This document shows, one piece after another, positions 1-11,201 of a stretch of 37,074 nt of DNA. A model generated the notes under the pieces. That model worked only from the letters and a program-made list of their open reading frames with translations, searched no databases and was not told the DNA's origin. Made by a program: the position numbers and the translations under genes. The stretch's first letter is position 1; each line of letters starts with the position of its first letter. Where the stretch lies: contig NZ_JAOCDM010000044.1 in assembly GCF_029840925.1 (NCBI RefSeq), forward strand, positions 1-37,074, written 5' to 3'. Source of the stretch: Pseudomonas sp. GD03858. Lineage in GTDB: Bacteria; Pseudomonadota; Gammaproteobacteria; Pseudomonadales; Pseudomonadaceae.

Positions 1-36
1 GCGCCCCTTTCGCGACACAAGGCCGCTCCTACAGGG
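1..36. repeat. REP-like palindromic element (GGCCGCTCCTACAGGG type)
   Basis: The first 36 bases are the exact reverse complement of 37029-37064. The element contains the GGAGCGGCC core and a TCGCGACA arm typical of short intergenic palindromic repeats in Pseudomonas. It differs in sequence from the CCCGCTCCCAC elements found elsewhere in the window, so it is a separate class. It may be cut by the window edge. Confidence 0.7.
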
Positions 37-102
37 ACCGCATTACCAGCAAAAACCAGGATCAGGTCTAAGCTTGTGGCTACCCCATAGCAAGGACTGC
101 CC

Positions 103-765
103 ATGCCCCGCCCTGGCCACCTGCTCATCGTCGCCGTCGCAGCCGCCGCCTTCTATCTATATGCGCTGGCCAGCGACAACGCCCTGCTTGGCCTACTGGT
201 CAAACCCATTCCGGTGCTCGCCCTGATTGCCTGGCTGAGCACCACTCCCGCCACACCCTATCGCCGCTGGATCATCCTCGGCCTGGCCTTCTCGGTACTC
301 GGCGACATTCTCCTGGCGATCCCCCGCGACCTGTTCGTGTTCGGCCTTGGGGCGTTTCTCTGCGCGCACCTGGCCTACCTGCGCGGCTATTGCGGCCTCA
401 CGCGGCGCCCGGCCTACCCGGCGCTGGCCTGGGCCGTGCTGATTGGCGGCTCACTGTTCGGCGTGCTCGCCAGTCATGGCCTGGGCCCACTGCTGATTCC
501 GGTAGCTCTGTACGCCCTGACCATCGGCGCCATGCTCTGGCGCGCCCTGGCCTGCGGTGGCCTGGCCGCGCTGGGCGCCTGCGCCTTCGTGTTCTCCGAC
601 AGCCTGATCGGTATCGACCGCTTCGTCAGCCCATTCGCCGCCGCCGAGTACCTGATCATCCTCTTCTACTGGCTCGGCCAGTGGCTGATCGCCGCGTCGG
701 TCAGCCGCGGCGCAAACGACAAAGTATTGATCCAGAGCGGCACGCGCAGCGCTGAAAGCTGCTAG
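103..765 (+). CDS. YhhN/TMEM86-family membrane protein, putative lysoplasmalogenase
   Basis: The 220-residue product is almost entirely hydrophobic, with about seven or eight predicted membrane segments. It begins MPRPGHLLIVAVAAAAFYLY and has the family-like stretches RRWIILGLAFSVLGD (about 53-67) and FSDSLIGIDRFV (about 166-177). YhhN/TMEM86 proteins hydrolyse the vinyl-ether bond of lysoplasmalogen; the role in aerobic Pseudomonas, which lacks plasmalogens, is unclear, so the physiological substrate is uncertain. The ATG at 103 is chosen because hydrophobic sequence starts at once and a purine-rich AAGGA lies at 91-95. The gene stands alone: 102 bases upstream hold a REP-like element, and 381 bases separate it from nuoA. 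Confidence 0.8.
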   Translation: MPRPGHLLIVAVAAAAFYLYALASDNALLGLLVKPIPVLALIAWLSTTPATPYRRWIILGLAFSVLGDILLAIPRDLFVFGLGAFLCAHLAYLRGYCGLTRRPAYPALAWAVLIGGSLFGVLASHGLGPLLIPVALYALTIGAMLWRALACGGLAALGACAFVFSDSLIGIDRFVSPFAAAEYLIILFYWLGQWLIAASVSRGANDKVLIQSGTRSAESC

Positions 766-1146
766 AACGAGAGTTTTTCGCATTTGCAAGAGGGGCCGCT
801 TGGCAGATGAACTTTGCAAGGCCCAGAACAGCTAAAACAATGCAGCCCAGGTTAAATGATATTAATTATCATTACGCAACTAGCCAGCCGTTACGCGGGG
901 TAAGAAACATAATTAACAAATCCGCACGCAATGCCCGAAACTCAAGGCTTTCAGCCAGTTACGAAAGATCTTTGTACTTAATCCTACGAATAAATTTGCA
1001 ACGGAAATTTTACTTGCACTGGGTTTACCCATAAAATCAGCGCGATTGATTCAGCTGCGACATTTGGTCACTGCGTCTGCGACACCACGTCGCCGCTCTA
1101 CTTATTTCAGACTGCAGAGCTGGGTCTCTGTATAAGGATTTCAAGC
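766..1146 (+). other. 381-base gap upstream of nuoA, probable nuo control region
   Basis: This gap is clearly more AT-rich than the flanking genes, especially 841-1045. It holds a Fur-box-like palindrome at 857-871 (listed separately), a 7-base direct repeat CTGCGAC at 1055-1061 and 1077-1083 (22-base period, two helical turns), and the nuoA ribosome site AAGGA at 1134-1138. No -35/-10 pair close to consensus stands out. A 75-codon open frame at 807-1034 lacks good codon use and is not called. The nuo promoter must lie here, because no other long gap precedes the operon. Confidence 0.55.
857..871. promoter_or_regulatory. Candidate Fur box (TGATATTAATTATCA)
   Basis: The 15-mer matches the 7-1-7 Fur pattern TGATAAT-N-ATTATCA at all arm positions but one. 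Aligned to the classical 19-base consensus, bases 852-870 agree at 14 of 19 positions. It is about 275 bases before nuoA, so it could control a nuo promoter or an unrecognised small transcript. Chance matches are more likely in AT-rich sequence, hence modest confidence. Confidence 0.4.
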
Positions 1147-1560
1147 ATGTCCGATTCGGCAGGACTCATCGCCCACAACTGGGGCTTTGCCATCTTCCTC
1201 CTGGGTGTCGTCGGCCTGTGTGCCTTCATGCTCGGCCTGTCCAGCCTGCTCGGTAGCAAGGCCTGGGGTCGCGCCAAGAACGAACCCTTCGAATCCGGCA
1301 TGCTGCCCGTCGGCAGCGCCCGCCTGCGCCTGTCCGCCAAATTCTATCTGGTCGCGATGCTGTTCGTGATCTTCGATATCGAAGCCCTCTTCCTGTTTGC
1401 ATGGTCTGTGTCCGTCCGCGAAAGCGGCTGGACCGGATTCGTCGAAGCTCTCATTTTCATAGCAATTCTGTTGGCAGGTCTTGTCTACCTATGGCGTGTC
1501 GGGGCGCTCGATTGGGCTCCCGAAGGTCGCCGCAAGCGGCAAGCGAAGCTGAAACAATGA
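1147..1560 (+). CDS. nuoA: NADH-quinone oxidoreductase subunit A (Complex I, membrane arm)
   Basis: The 137-residue product has three membrane helices (about 12-34, 66-86 and 94-114) and the conserved loop [20 protein letters not shown] followed by [19 protein letters not shown]. The loop contacts NuoB, NuoCD and NuoH near the quinone site, and the acidic residues of FDIE belong to the proton path. The length is close to E. coli NuoA (147). An AAGGA ribosome site lies about 8 bases before the ATG. It is the first gene of the nuo operon; nuoB begins 9 bases after its stop. Confidence 0.97.
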   Translation: MSDSAGLIAHNWGFAIFLLGVVGLCAFMLGLSSLLGSKAWGRAKNEPFESGMLPVGSARLRLSAKFYLVAMLFVIFDIEALFLFAWSVSVRESGWTGFVEALIFIAILLAGLVYLWRVGALDWAPEGRRKRQAKLKQ

Positions 1561-1569
1561 GGCTTTGGC

Positions 1570-2247
1570 ATGCAATACAATCTCACCAGAATCGATCCGG
1601 ACGCACCCAACGAGCAGTATCCGGTCGGTGAGCGGGAAACCGTCACCGATCAACTGCTGGAGGACCAGGTCCACAAGAACATCTACATGGGGAAACTCGA
1701 AGATGTGCTGCGTGGCGCGGTCAACTGGGGTCGCAAGAACTCCCTCTGGCCGTACAACTTCGGCCTGTCCTGCTGCTACGTGGAAATGACCACGGCCTTC
1801 ACGGCACCCCACGACATCGCCCGCTTCGGCGCCGAAGTCATCCGGGCCTCGCCGCGCCAGGCCGACTTCATGGTCATCGCCGGTACCTGCTTCGTCAAAA
1901 TGGCGCCGATCATCCAGCGCCTGTACGAGCAGATGCTCGAGCCCAAGTGGGTCATCTCCATGGGTTCGTGCGCCAACTCCGGCGGCATGTACGACATCTA
2001 CTCGGTCGTTCAGGGGGTCGACAAGTTCCTCCCCGTGGACGTCTATGTGCCTGGCTGCCCGCCGCGCCCCGAGGCATTCCTGCAAGGCTTGATGCTGCTG
2101 CAGGAGTCGATCGGCCAAGAACGACGCCCGCTTTCCTGGGTGGTTGGTGATCAAGGCATCTACCGTGCCGAGATGCCCGCCCAGAAGGACCTGCGTCGTG
2201 AACAGCGCATTGCGGTAACCAACCTGCGCAGCCCCGACGAAGTCTGA
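1570..2247 (+). CDS. nuoB: NADH-quinone oxidoreductase subunit B (cluster N2)
   Basis: The 225-residue peripheral subunit carries the last iron-sulfur cluster, N2, which reduces the quinone. The four ligand cysteines are visible: the tandem pair C68-C69 in [11 protein letters not shown]134 in MGSCANSGG and C163 in VPGCPPRP. The sequence GTCFVKMAP and the glycine-rich [18 protein letters not shown] are family hallmarks. Length matches E. coli NuoB (220). The start is the only good ATG after nuoA. The 79-base gap to nuoCD contains a strong hairpin (2259-2286). Confidence 0.98.
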   Translation: MQYNLTRIDPDAPNEQYPVGERETVTDQLLEDQVHKNIYMGKLEDVLRGAVNWGRKNSLWPYNFGLSCCYVEMTTAFTAPHDIARFGAEVIRASPRQADFMVIAGTCFVKMAPIIQRLYEQMLEPKWVISMGSCANSGGMYDIYSVVQGVDKFLPVDVYVPGCPPRPEAFLQGLMLLQESIGQERRPLSWVVGDQGIYRAEMPAQKDLRREQRIAVTNLRSPDEV

Positions 2248-2258
2248 TCCAGCGACCT

Positions 2259-2286
2259 GCCGCCCGCTCCCGAAGGAGCCGGCGGC
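2259..2286 (+). other. Intercistronic hairpin between nuoB and nuoCD
   Basis: GCCGCCCGCTCC (2259-2270), loop CGAA, then GGAGCCGGCGGC (2275-2286) form a 12-position stem with one C-C mismatch and a GNRA-like closing geometry. No T-run follows, so it is not a standard terminator. Such stems inside operons usually protect upstream mRNA or set relative subunit levels; that role here is inference. Confidence 0.65.
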
Positions 2287-2308
2287 CTGGCTTCATTCTT
2301 AACGCTGA

Positions 2309-4108
<1,800 letters not shown>

Positions 4109-4110
4109 GC

Positions 4111-4608
4111 ATGAACAGCACGCTTATCCAAACCGACCGTTTCGCCCTGAGCGAAACCGAGCGCTCGGCCATCGAGCACGAGATGCACCACTACGAGGAC
4201 CCGCGCGCGGCGTCCATCGAAGCCCTGAAGATCGTCCAGAAGGAACGCGGCTGGGTGCCGGACGGCGCCATCTACGCCATCGGCGAAGTACTGGGCATCC
4301 CCGCCAGCGACGTCGAGGGCGTGGCCACCTTCTACAGCCAGATCTTCCGCCAGCCGGTCGGCCGCCACATCATCCGCGTGTGCGACAGCATGGTCTGCTA
4401 CATCGGCGGTCATGAGTCGGTGGTCAGCCAGATCCAGAGCGAGCTGGGCATCGGCCTCGGCCAGACCACCGCCGACGGGCGTTTCACCCTGCTGCCGGTG
4501 TGCTGCCTGGGCAACTGCGACAAGGCCCCGGCGCTGATGATCGACGACGACACCTTTGGCGACGTGCAGCCTGCCGGCGTCTCCAAGCTGCTGGAGGGTT
4601 ACGTATGA
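4111..4608 (+). CDS. nuoE: NADH-quinone oxidoreductase subunit E (cluster N1a)
   Basis: The 165-residue, thioredoxin-fold 24-kDa subunit belongs to the NADH dehydrogenase module. Cluster N1a ligands are C91 and C96 in [12 protein letters not shown] and C132 and C136 in [12 protein letters not shown]. Length is the same as E. coli NuoE (166). The stop TGA overlaps the nuoF start in an ATGA tetranucleotide (4605-4608), which implies translational coupling of the two subunits that bind each other in the N-module. Confidence 0.97.
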   Translation: MNSTLIQTDRFALSETERSAIEHEMHHYEDPRAASIEALKIVQKERGWVPDGAIYAIGEVLGIPASDVEGVATFYSQIFRQPVGRHIIRVCDSMVCYIGGHESVVSQIQSELGIGLGQTTADGRFTLLPVCCLGNCDKAPALMIDDDTFGDVQPAGVSKLLEGYV

Positions 4609-5966
4609 CCATCACTTCCTTCGGCCCGGCCAACCGCATTGCGCGTTCGGCCGAAACCCACCCGCTGACCTGGCGCCTGCGTGACGACGGCGAGCCGGTC
4701 TGGCTGGCCGAGTACGAGTCCAAGAACGGCTACGCCGCTGCCCGCAAGGCACTGGCCGAGATGTCCGCCGACGACATCGTGCAGAGCGTCAAGGACTCCG
4801 GCCTCAAGGGCCGTGGCGGCGCGGGTTTCCCCACTGGCGTGAAGTGGGGCCTGATGCCCAAAGACGAATCCATGAACATCCGCTACCTGCTGTGCAACGC
4901 GGATGAAATGGAGCCCAACACCTGGAAAGACCGCATGCTGATGGAGCAACAGCCCCATCTGCTGGTCGAAGGCATGCTGATCAGCGCCCGCGCGCTGAAG
5001 GCCTACCGCGGCTACATCTTCCTGCGTGGCGAGTACACCACCGCAGCGAAAAACCTCAACCGCGCCATCGACGAAGCCAAGGCCGCAGGCCTTTTGGGCA
5101 AGAACATCCTCGGTTCGGGCTTCGACTTCGAGCTGTTCGTGCACACCGGTGCCGGGCGCTACATCTGCGGTGAAGAAACCGCACTGATCAACTCGCTCGA
5201 AGGCCGCCGCGCCAACCCGCGCTCCAAGCCGCCCTTCCCTGCCGCCGTCGGCGTGTGGGGCAAGCCGACTTGCGTGAACAACGTCGAGACCCTGTGCAAC
5301 GTGCCGGCCATCGTCGCCAACGGCAACGACTGGTACAAGTCGCTGGCCCGTGAAGGCAGCGAAGACCACGGCACCAAGCTGATGGGCTTCTCCGGCAAGG
5401 TGAAGAACCCTGGCCTGTGGGAGCTGCCGTTCGGCGTCACCGCCCGCGAGCTGTTCGAAGACTACGCCGGTGGCATGCGCGACGGCTTCAAGCTCAAGTG
5501 CTGGCAGCCAGGCGGCGCCGGTACCGGCTTCCTGCTGCCCGAGCACCTCGATGCGCAGATGTACGCCGGTGGCATCGCCAAGGTCGGCACCCGTATGGGT
5601 ACAGGCCTGGCCATGGCGGTGGACGACAGCATCAACATGGTGTCGCTGCTGCGCAACATGGAAGAGTTCTTCGCCCGCGAATCGTGCGGCTGGTGCACCC
5701 CATGCCGTGACGGCCTGCCGTGGAGCGTGAAGATGCTGCGCGCCCTGGAGAAAGGCCAGGGCCGCGCCGAAGACATCGAGACCCTGCTGGGTCTGGTCAA
5801 CTTCCTCGGCCCAGGCCGCACCTTCTGTGCTCACGCACCAGGTGCCGTCGAGCCATTGGGCAGTGCCATCAAATACTTCCGCTCGGAGTTCGAGGCCGGT
5901 GTGGCGCCAGAAAGCGCTGGCACCCTGCGCCCGAATCTGGCGAAGCCGATCGTGGTCGGCGCATAA
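4605..5966 (+). CDS. nuoF: NADH-quinone oxidoreductase subunit F (NADH and FMN binding, cluster N3)
   Basis: The 453-residue 51-kDa subunit oxidises NADH with FMN and passes electrons to cluster N3. The flavin/nucleotide region is [15 protein letters not shown] (about 68-82) with [13 protein letters not shown] (98-110) and the glycine-rich [20 protein letters not shown]. Cluster N3 ligands are C361, C364 and C367 in [12 protein letters not shown] and C408 in TFCAHAPG. The ATG at 4605 is chosen over an upstream in-frame GTG-type start inside nuoE because it gives the family length (E. coli 445), has GGAGGG upstream and overlaps the nuoE stop. A 133-base gap with two hairpins follows. Confidence 0.97.
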   Translation: MTITSFGPANRIARSAETHPLTWRLRDDGEPVWLAEYESKNGYAAARKALAEMSADDIVQSVKDSGLKGRGGAGFPTGVKWGLMPKDESMNIRYLLCNADEMEPNTWKDRMLMEQQPHLLVEGMLISARALKAYRGYIFLRGEYTTAAKNLNRAIDEAKAAGLLGKNILGSGFDFELFVHTGAGRYICGEETALINSLEGRRANPRSKPPFPAAVGVWGKPTCVNNVETLCNVPAIVANGNDWYKSLAREGSEDHGTKLMGFSGKVKNPGLWELPFGVTARELFEDYAGGMRDGFKLKCWQPGGAGTGFLLPEHLDAQMYAGGIAKVGTRMGTGLAMAVDDSINMVSLLRNMEEFFARESCGWCTPCRDGLPWSVKMLRALEKGQGRAEDIETLLGLVNFLGPGRTFCAHAPGAVEPLGSAIKYFRSEFEAGVAPESAGTLRPNLAKPIVVGA

Positions 5967-5978
5967 CAAGATGAAACA

Positions 5979-6000
5979 GCGGATGGTCCGTGCCATCCGC
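5979..6000 (+). other. Hairpin 1 in the nuoF-nuoG gap
   Basis: GCGGATGG (5979-5986), loop TCCGTG, CCATCCGC (5993-6000): a perfect 8-base stem directly after the nuoF stop. There is no T-run, so it is more likely an mRNA processing or stability element than a terminator. Confidence 0.6.
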
Positions 6001-6064
6001 CAGCCCGCTGGCCGGCCCGAACGACTCGTGGCTGGCCGCAGGCTCACCGATTTCCATTAGCCAC

Positions 6065-6080
6065 GCCCGCTCACGCGGGC
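6065..6080 (+). other. Hairpin 2 in the nuoF-nuoG gap
   Basis: GCCCGC (6065-6070), loop TCAC, GCGGGC (6075-6080): a perfect 6-base GC stem 20 bases before the nuoG start, close enough to affect translation initiation of nuoG. Confidence 0.5.
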
Positions 6081-6099
6081 CAACGAAGAACTTTGAACA

Positions 6100-8814
6100 A
6101 TGGCCACTATCCACGTAGACGGCAAAGCGCTCGAAGTCAACGGTGCGGACAACCTGTTACAGGCGTGTCTGTCACTCGGCCTCGACATCCCCTATTTCTG
6201 CTGGCACCCGGCGCTCGGTAGCGTCGGCGCCTGCCGGCAGTGCGCGGTCAAGCAGTACACCGACGAGAACGACACCCGTGGTCGTATCGTCATGTCCTGC
6301 ATGACCCCTGCCTCCGACGGCACCTGGATTTCCATCGACGATGACGAATCCAAGGCGTTCCGCGCCAGCGTCGTCGAATGGCTGATGACCAACCACCCGC
6401 ACGACTGCCCGGTGTGCGAGGAAGGCGGTCACTGCCACCTGCAGGACATGACGGTAATGACCGGCCACAACGAGCGCCGCTACCGTTTCACCAAGCGTAC
6501 CCACCAGAACCAGGACCTCGGCCCGTTCATCGCCCACGAGATGAACCGCTGCATCGCCTGCTACCGCTGCGTGCGCTACTACAAGGACTACGCTGGCGGC
6601 ACCGACCTGGGCGTGTATGGCGCCCACGACAACGTGTACTTCGGTCGCGTCGAAGACGGCGTGCTGGAAAGCGAGTTCTCCGGCAACCTCACCGAGGTCT
6701 GCCCGACCGGCGTGTTCACCGACAAGACCCACTCCGAGCGCTACAACCGCAAGTGGGACATGCAGTTCGCCCCGAGCATCTGCCATGGCTGCTCCAGCGG
6801 CTGCAACATCAGCCCCGGCGAGCGCTACGGCGAACTGCGCCGCATCGAGAACCGCTTCAACGGCTCGGTGAACCAGTACTTCCTGTGCGACCGTGGCCGC
6901 TTCGGCTATGGCTACGTCAACCGCAAGGACCGTCCACGCCAGCCGTTCCTCGCCGATGGCAGCAAGCTGAGCCTGGACGCCGCCCTGGACAAGGCCGCCG
7001 ACCTGCTGCGCGGCCGCACCATCGTCGGCATCGGCTCGCCACGCGCCAGCCTCGAGAGCAACTACGGCCTGCGTGAGCTGGTCGGCGCCGAGTACTTCTA
7101 CTCGGGTATGGAAGCCGGTGAACTGGCCCGTGTGCGCCTGGCGCTGAACGTGCTGAACGACAGCCCGCTGCCGGTGCCGACCCTGCGCGACATCGAAGAC
7201 CACGACGCCGTGTTCGTGCTCGGCGAAGACCTGACCCAGACCGCCGCCCGCGTCGCCCTGGCCGTGCGCCAGGCCACCAAAGGCAAGGCCGAGGCCATGG
7301 CCGACGCCATGCGTGTGCAGCCCTGGCTGGACGCCGCGGTGAAGAACATCGGCCAGCACGCGCTGTACCCGCTGTTCATCGCATCCTTGGCTGAAACCAA
7401 GCTGGACGACGTCGCCGAAGAGTGTGTACACGCCGCTCCCGCTGACCTCGCCCGCATCGGTTTTGCCGTGGCCCACGCCATCGACCCGAGCGCGCCTGCC
7501 GTCGCCGGCCTGGACGACGAAGCCAAGGCTTTGGCCCAGCGCATCGCCGATGCCCTGGTCGCCGCCAACCGCCCACTGGTGGTCGCCGGCACTTCCCTGG
7601 CGGACCCTGCGCTGATCGAAGCCGCCGCCAACATCGCCAAGGCCCTCAAGCTGCGCGAGAAGAACGGCTCGCTGAGCCTGGTCGTGCCTGAGGCCAACAG
7701 CCTCGGCATGGCGATGATGGGTGGCGAGTCCGTCGACGCGGCCCTGGACGCGGTCATCAGCGGCAAGGCCGACGCCATCGTTGTGCTGGAAAACGACCTG
7801 TACGCCCGCGTGCCGGCCGCCAAGGTCGACGCCGCCCTGGCCGCCGCCAAGGTGGTGATCGTCGCCGACCACTCGAAGACCCCGACCCTCGAACGCGCCC
7901 ACCTGGTGCTGCCGGCTGCCTCCTTCGCCGAAGGCGACGGCACCCTGGTCAGCCAGGAAGGCCGTGCCCAGCGCTTCTTCCAGGTGTTCGACCCGCAGTA
8001 CCTGGACAGCAGCATCCAGATCCACGAAGGCTGGCGCTGGATGCACGCCCTGCGTGCCACCCTGCTCAACAAGCCGGTGGACTGGACCCAGCTGGACCAC
8101 GTCACCAGCGCCTGCGCCGAAGCCGCCCCGCAACTGGCCGGCATCGTCAATGCCGCGCCAAGCGCCGCCTTCCGCATCAAGGGCATGAAGCTGGCCCGCG
8201 AACCGCTGCGCTACTCCGGCCGTACCGCCATGCGCGCCAACATCAGCGTGCACGAGCCGCGTACCCCCCAGGACAAGGACACCGCGTTCGCCTTCTCCAT
8301 GGAAGGCTACTCGGGCTCGGCCGAACCGCGCCAGCAGGTGCCGTTCGCCTGGTCGCCGGGCTGGAACTCGCCGCAGGCCTGGAACAAGTTCCAAGACGAA
8401 GTGGGCGGCCACCTGCGTGCCGGTGACCCGGGCGTGCGCCTGATCGAGTCGCAAGGCGACAAGCTCAACTGGTTCACCGCCATTCCGGGCGCGTTCAACC
8501 CGGCCCGCGGCACCTGGACCGCCGTACCGTTCTTCCACCTGTTCGGCAGCGAAGAGAACTCCTCGCGCGCCGCCCCGGTGCAGGAGCGCATCCCGGCCGC
8601 CTACGTCGGCCTGGCCAAGTCCGAGGCCGACCGCCTGGGCGTCAACGACGGCGCGCTGCTGAGCCTGAACGTGGCCGGCGTGTCGCTGCGCCTGCCGCTG
8701 CGTATCAATGAAGAACTGGGCGCTGGCCTGGTTGCGTTGCCCAAAGGCCTGGCCGGCATTCCGCCCGCCATCTTCGGTGCAGCCGTCGAAGGCCTGCAGG
8801 AGGCAGCACAATGA
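6100..8814 (+). CDS. nuoG: NADH-quinone oxidoreductase subunit G (75-kDa, clusters N1b, N4, N5, N7)
   Basis: The 904-residue subunit relays electrons from NuoF towards NuoI. Visible cluster ligands are: N1b, C34, C45, C48 and C67; N5, H101, C103, C106 and C112 in [13 protein letters not shown]4, C151, C154 and C157 in CIACYRC plus C201 in CPTGVF; and the extra N7 set C228, C231, C235 and C263 (CHGCSSGC and FLCDRGR), which only some bacterial enzymes have. The rest is a molybdopterin-oxidoreductase-like fold without the cofactor. Length fits E. coli NuoG (908). It ends with an ATGA overlap with nuoH. Confidence 0.97.
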   Translation: MATIHVDGKALEVNGADNLLQACLSLGLDIPYFCWHPALGSVGACRQCAVKQYTDENDTRGRIVMSCMTPASDGTWISIDDDESKAFRASVVEWLMTNHPHDCPVCEEGGHCHLQDMTVMTGHNERRYRFTKRTHQNQDLGPFIAHEMNRCIACYRCVRYYKDYAGGTDLGVYGAHDNVYFGRVEDGVLESEFSGNLTEVCPTGVFTDKTHSERYNRKWDMQFAPSICHGCSSGCNISPGERYGELRRIENRFNGSVNQYFLCDRGRFGYGYVNRKDRPRQPFLADGSKLSLDAALDKAADLLRGRTIVGIGSPRASLESNYGLRELVGAEYFYSGMEAGELARVRLALNVLNDSPLPVPTLRDIEDHDAVFVLGEDLTQTAARVALAVRQATKGKAEAMADAMRVQPWLDAAVKNIGQHALYPLFIASLAETKLDDVAEECVHAAPADLARIGFAVAHAIDPSAPAVAGLDDEAKALAQRIADALVAANRPLVVAGTSLADPALIEAAANIAKALKLREKNGSLSLVVPEANSLGMAMMGGESVDAALDAVISGKADAIVVLENDLYARVPAAKVDAALAAAKVVIVADHSKTPTLERAHLVLPAASFAEGDGTLVSQEGRAQRFFQVFDPQYLDSSIQIHEGWRWMHALRATLLNKPVDWTQLDHVTSACAEAAPQLAGIVNAAPSAAFRIKGMKLAREPLRYSGRTAMRANISVHEPRTPQDKDTAFAFSMEGYSGSAEPRQQVPFAWSPGWNSPQAWNKFQDEVGGHLRAGDPGVRLIESQGDKLNWFTAIPGAFNPARGTWTAVPFFHLFGSEENSSRAAPVQERIPAAYVGLAKSEADRLGVNDGALLSLNVAGVSLRLPLRINEELGAGLVALPKGLAGIPPAIFGAAVEGLQEAAQ

Positions 8815-9818
8815 GCTGGTTCACCCCCGAAGTGATCGATGTGATCATTCAGGTCGTCAAGGCCATCGTGGTGCTGCTGGCCGTGGTGGTCTGCGGCGCC
8901 CTGCTCAGCTTCGTCGAACGTCGCCTGCTGGGCTGGTGGCAGGACCGCTACGGTCCGAACCGTGTCGGCCCGTTCGGCATGTTCCAGATCGCCGCCGACA
9001 TGCTGAAGATGTTCTTCAAGGAAGACTGGAACCCGCCCTTCGTCGACAAGATGATCTTCACCCTGGCGCCGGTCGTGGCCATGAGCGCCCTGCTGATCGG
9101 CTTCTCGATCATCCCGATCACCCCGAGCTGGGGCGTGGCCGACCTGAACATCGGCCTGCTGTTCTTCTTCGCCATGGCCGGTCTGTCGGTCTACGCCGTG
9201 CTGTTCGCCGGCTGGTCGTCGAACAACAAGTACGCCCTGCTCGGCAGCCTGCGGGCCTCGGCCCAGACCGTGTCGTACGAAGTGTTCCTGGGCTTGGCGC
9301 TGATGGGCGTGGTGGTGCAGGTGGGCTCGTTCAACATGCGCGACATCGTTGAATACCAGGCCAACAACCTGTGGTTCATCATTCCGCAGTTCTTCGGCTT
9401 CTGCACCTTTTTCATCGCTGGCGTCGCCGTGACCCACCGTCACCCGTTCGACCAGCCGGAAGCGGAACAGGAACTGGCCGACGGCTACCACATCGAATAT
9501 GCCGGCATGAAATGGGGCATGTTCTTCGTCGGTGAGTACATCGGCATCATCCTGATCTCGGCGCTGCTGGTAACCCTGTTCTTCGGTGGCTGGCACGGTC
9601 CGTTCGGCATCCTGCCGCAAGTACCGTTCCTGTGGTTCGCCCTGAAGACCGCGTTCTTCATCATGCTGTTCATCCTGCTGCGCGCCTCGATCCCGCGCCC
9701 ACGCTATGACCAGGTGATGGACTTCAGCTGGAAGTTCTGCCTGCCGCTGACCCTGATCAATTTGCTGGTGACCGCTGCGATCGTGCTCTACAACACGCCA
9801 GCCGTCGCGGCCCAGTGA
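8811..9818 (+). CDS. nuoH: NADH-quinone oxidoreductase subunit H (quinone-site membrane subunit)
   Basis: The 335-residue membrane protein has about eight helices and joins the peripheral arm to the membrane arm; its loops form much of the quinone chamber. Typical stretches are [17 protein letters not shown] (about 43-59), [32 protein letters not shown] (about 209-228) and [12 protein letters not shown]. The acidic clusters in these loops are conserved in the family. The start ATG overlaps the nuoG stop (8811-8814); nuoI follows after 11 bases with AGGA before its start. Confidence 0.97.
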   Translation: MSWFTPEVIDVIIQVVKAIVVLLAVVVCGALLSFVERRLLGWWQDRYGPNRVGPFGMFQIAADMLKMFFKEDWNPPFVDKMIFTLAPVVAMSALLIGFSIIPITPSWGVADLNIGLLFFFAMAGLSVYAVLFAGWSSNNKYALLGSLRASAQTVSYEVFLGLALMGVVVQVGSFNMRDIVEYQANNLWFIIPQFFGFCTFFIAGVAVTHRHPFDQPEAEQELADGYHIEYAGMKWGMFFVGEYIGIILISALLVTLFFGGWHGPFGILPQVPFLWFALKTAFFIMLFILLRASIPRPRYDQVMDFSWKFCLPLTLINLLVTAAIVLYNTPAVAAQ

Positions 9819-9829
9819 GGATTTGACCC

Positions 9830-10378
9830 ATGTTCAAGTATATCGGCGACATCGTTAAGGGCACCGGCACACAGCTGCGCAGCCTGGCCATGGTGTTCTC
9901 CCACGGGTTCCGCAAGCGCGACACCCTGCAGTACCCCGAAGAACCCGTGTATCTGCCGCCGCGCTACCGCGGCCGCATCGTCCTCACCCGCGACCCCGAC
10001 GGCGAGGAGCGCTGCGTGGCGTGCAACCTCTGCGCGGTGGCCTGCCCGGTCGGCTGCATCTCGCTGCAGAAGGCCGAGACCGAGGACGGCCGTTGGTACC
10101 CCGAGTTCTTCCGCATCAACTTCTCGCGCTGCATCTTCTGCGGCCTGTGCGAAGAGGCGTGCCCGACCACCGCGATCCAGCTCACTCCGGATTTCGAAAT
10201 GGCCGAGTTCAAGCGTCAGGACCTGGTGTACGAGAAAGAAGATCTGCTGATCTCCGGCCCCGGCAAGAACCCTGACTACAACTTCTACCGTGTTGCGGGC
10301 ATGGCGATCGCTGGCAAGCCGAAAGGCTCCGCGCAGAACGAAGCCGAGCCGATCAACGTGAAGAGCTTGCTCCCATAA
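9830..10378 (+). CDS. nuoI: NADH-quinone oxidoreductase subunit I (clusters N6a, N6b)
   Basis: The 182-residue ferredoxin-type subunit passes electrons from NuoG to N2 in NuoB. Two 4Fe-4S motifs are clear: C62, C65, C68 in CVACNLC with C72, and C101, C104, C107 in CIFCGLC with C111 (each last cysteine followed by P). An amphipathic N-terminus (about 1-30) rests on the membrane. Length equals E. coli NuoI (180). The spacing to nuoJ is 10 bases. Confidence 0.97.
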   Translation: MFKYIGDIVKGTGTQLRSLAMVFSHGFRKRDTLQYPEEPVYLPPRYRGRIVLTRDPDGEERCVACNLCAVACPVGCISLQKAETEDGRWYPEFFRINFSRCIFCGLCEEACPTTAIQLTPDFEMAEFKRQDLVYEKEDLLISGPGKNPDYNFYRVAGMAIAGKPKGSAQNEAEPINVKSLLP

Positions 10379-10388
10379 GGACAGAAAG

Positions 10389-10889
10389 ATGGAATTCGCT
10401 TTCTACTTCGCATCCGGTATCGCCGTTGTCTCCACGCTCCGCGTGGTGACCGGCACCAACCCGGTGCACGCCCTGCTCTACCTGATCATCTCGCTGATTT
10501 CCGTGGCGATGATCTTCTTCTCCCTCGGTGCGCCGTTCGCCGGCGCCCTGGAAGTGATCGCCTACGCCGGCGCCATCATGGTGCTGTTCGTCTTCGTGGT
10601 GATGATGCTCAACCTCGGGCCGGCCTCGGTCGCCCAGGAGCGTGGCTGGCTCAAGCCGGGCATCTGGGCCGGGCCGGTGATTCTCGCCGCCCTGCTGCTG
10701 CTCGAGCTGCTGTACGTGCTGTTCGTCACCCCGTCGGGCGCTGCCATCAGCGGTACCACCGTCAGCGCCAAGGAAGTCGGCATCAGCCTGTTCGGGCCGT
10801 ACCTGCTGGTGGTCGAACTGGCCTCGATGCTGCTGCTCGCGGCAGCCGTCACCGCCTTCCACCTGGGCCGCAACGAGGCGAAGGAGTAA
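10389..10889 (+). CDS. nuoJ: NADH-quinone oxidoreductase subunit J
   Basis: The 166-residue membrane subunit has five helices and the conserved [20 protein letters not shown] and [20 protein letters not shown], the latter forming the helix whose movement links the quinone site to proton pumping. It is slightly shorter than E. coli NuoJ (184), mainly at the C-terminus. AGGAC precedes the ATG; nuoK starts 3 bases after the stop. Confidence 0.96.
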   Translation: MEFAFYFASGIAVVSTLRVVTGTNPVHALLYLIISLISVAMIFFSLGAPFAGALEVIAYAGAIMVLFVFVVMMLNLGPASVAQERGWLKPGIWAGPVILAALLLLELLYVLFVTPSGAAISGTTVSAKEVGISLFGPYLLVVELASMLLLAAAVTAFHLGRNEAKE

Positions 10890-10892
10890 ATC

Positions 10893-11201
10893 ATGGGTGC
10901 TATCCCTCTCGAGCATGGTCTGGCGGTCGCCGGCATCCTGTTCTGCTTAGGTCTGGTTGGCCTGATGGTCCGCCGCAACATTCTCTTCGTGCTCATGAGC
11001 CTGGAAGTCATGATGAACGCCTCCGCCCTGGCGTTCATCGTCGCCGGTGCCCGCTGGGTCCAGCCCGACGGCCAGGTGATGTTCATTCTGGTGATCAGCC
11101 TGGCAGCCGCCGAGGCCAGCATTGGCCTGGCGATCCTGCTGCAGCTGTATCGCCGCTTCCACACTCTCGACATCGATGCTGCCAGTGAGATGCGCGGATG
11201 A
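10893..11201 (+). CDS. nuoK: NADH-quinone oxidoreductase subunit K
   Basis: The 102-residue protein has three helices. The buried glutamates of the proton channel are seen in [14 protein letters not shown] (about 36-49) and [15 protein letters not shown] (about 69-83). AAGGAG lies just before the start within the end of nuoJ. The stop overlaps the nuoL start (ATGA, 11198-11201). Confidence 0.97.

Noticed and set aside
807..1034. 75-codon open frame upstream of nuoA
   Set aside because: It lies in AT-rich control DNA, crosses the Fur-like palindrome, has atypical composition (many Arg, Asn, Ser) and no convincing ribosome site.
4500..4604. Upstream start for nuoF inside nuoE
   Set aside because: It would add 35 residues unlike NuoF and overlap nuoE by over 100 bases; the ATGA overlap at 4605 is the normal arrangement.
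6172..8811. 879-codon antisense open frame over nuoG
   Set aside because: Same composition artefact; the + strand frame has all cluster motifs of NuoG.
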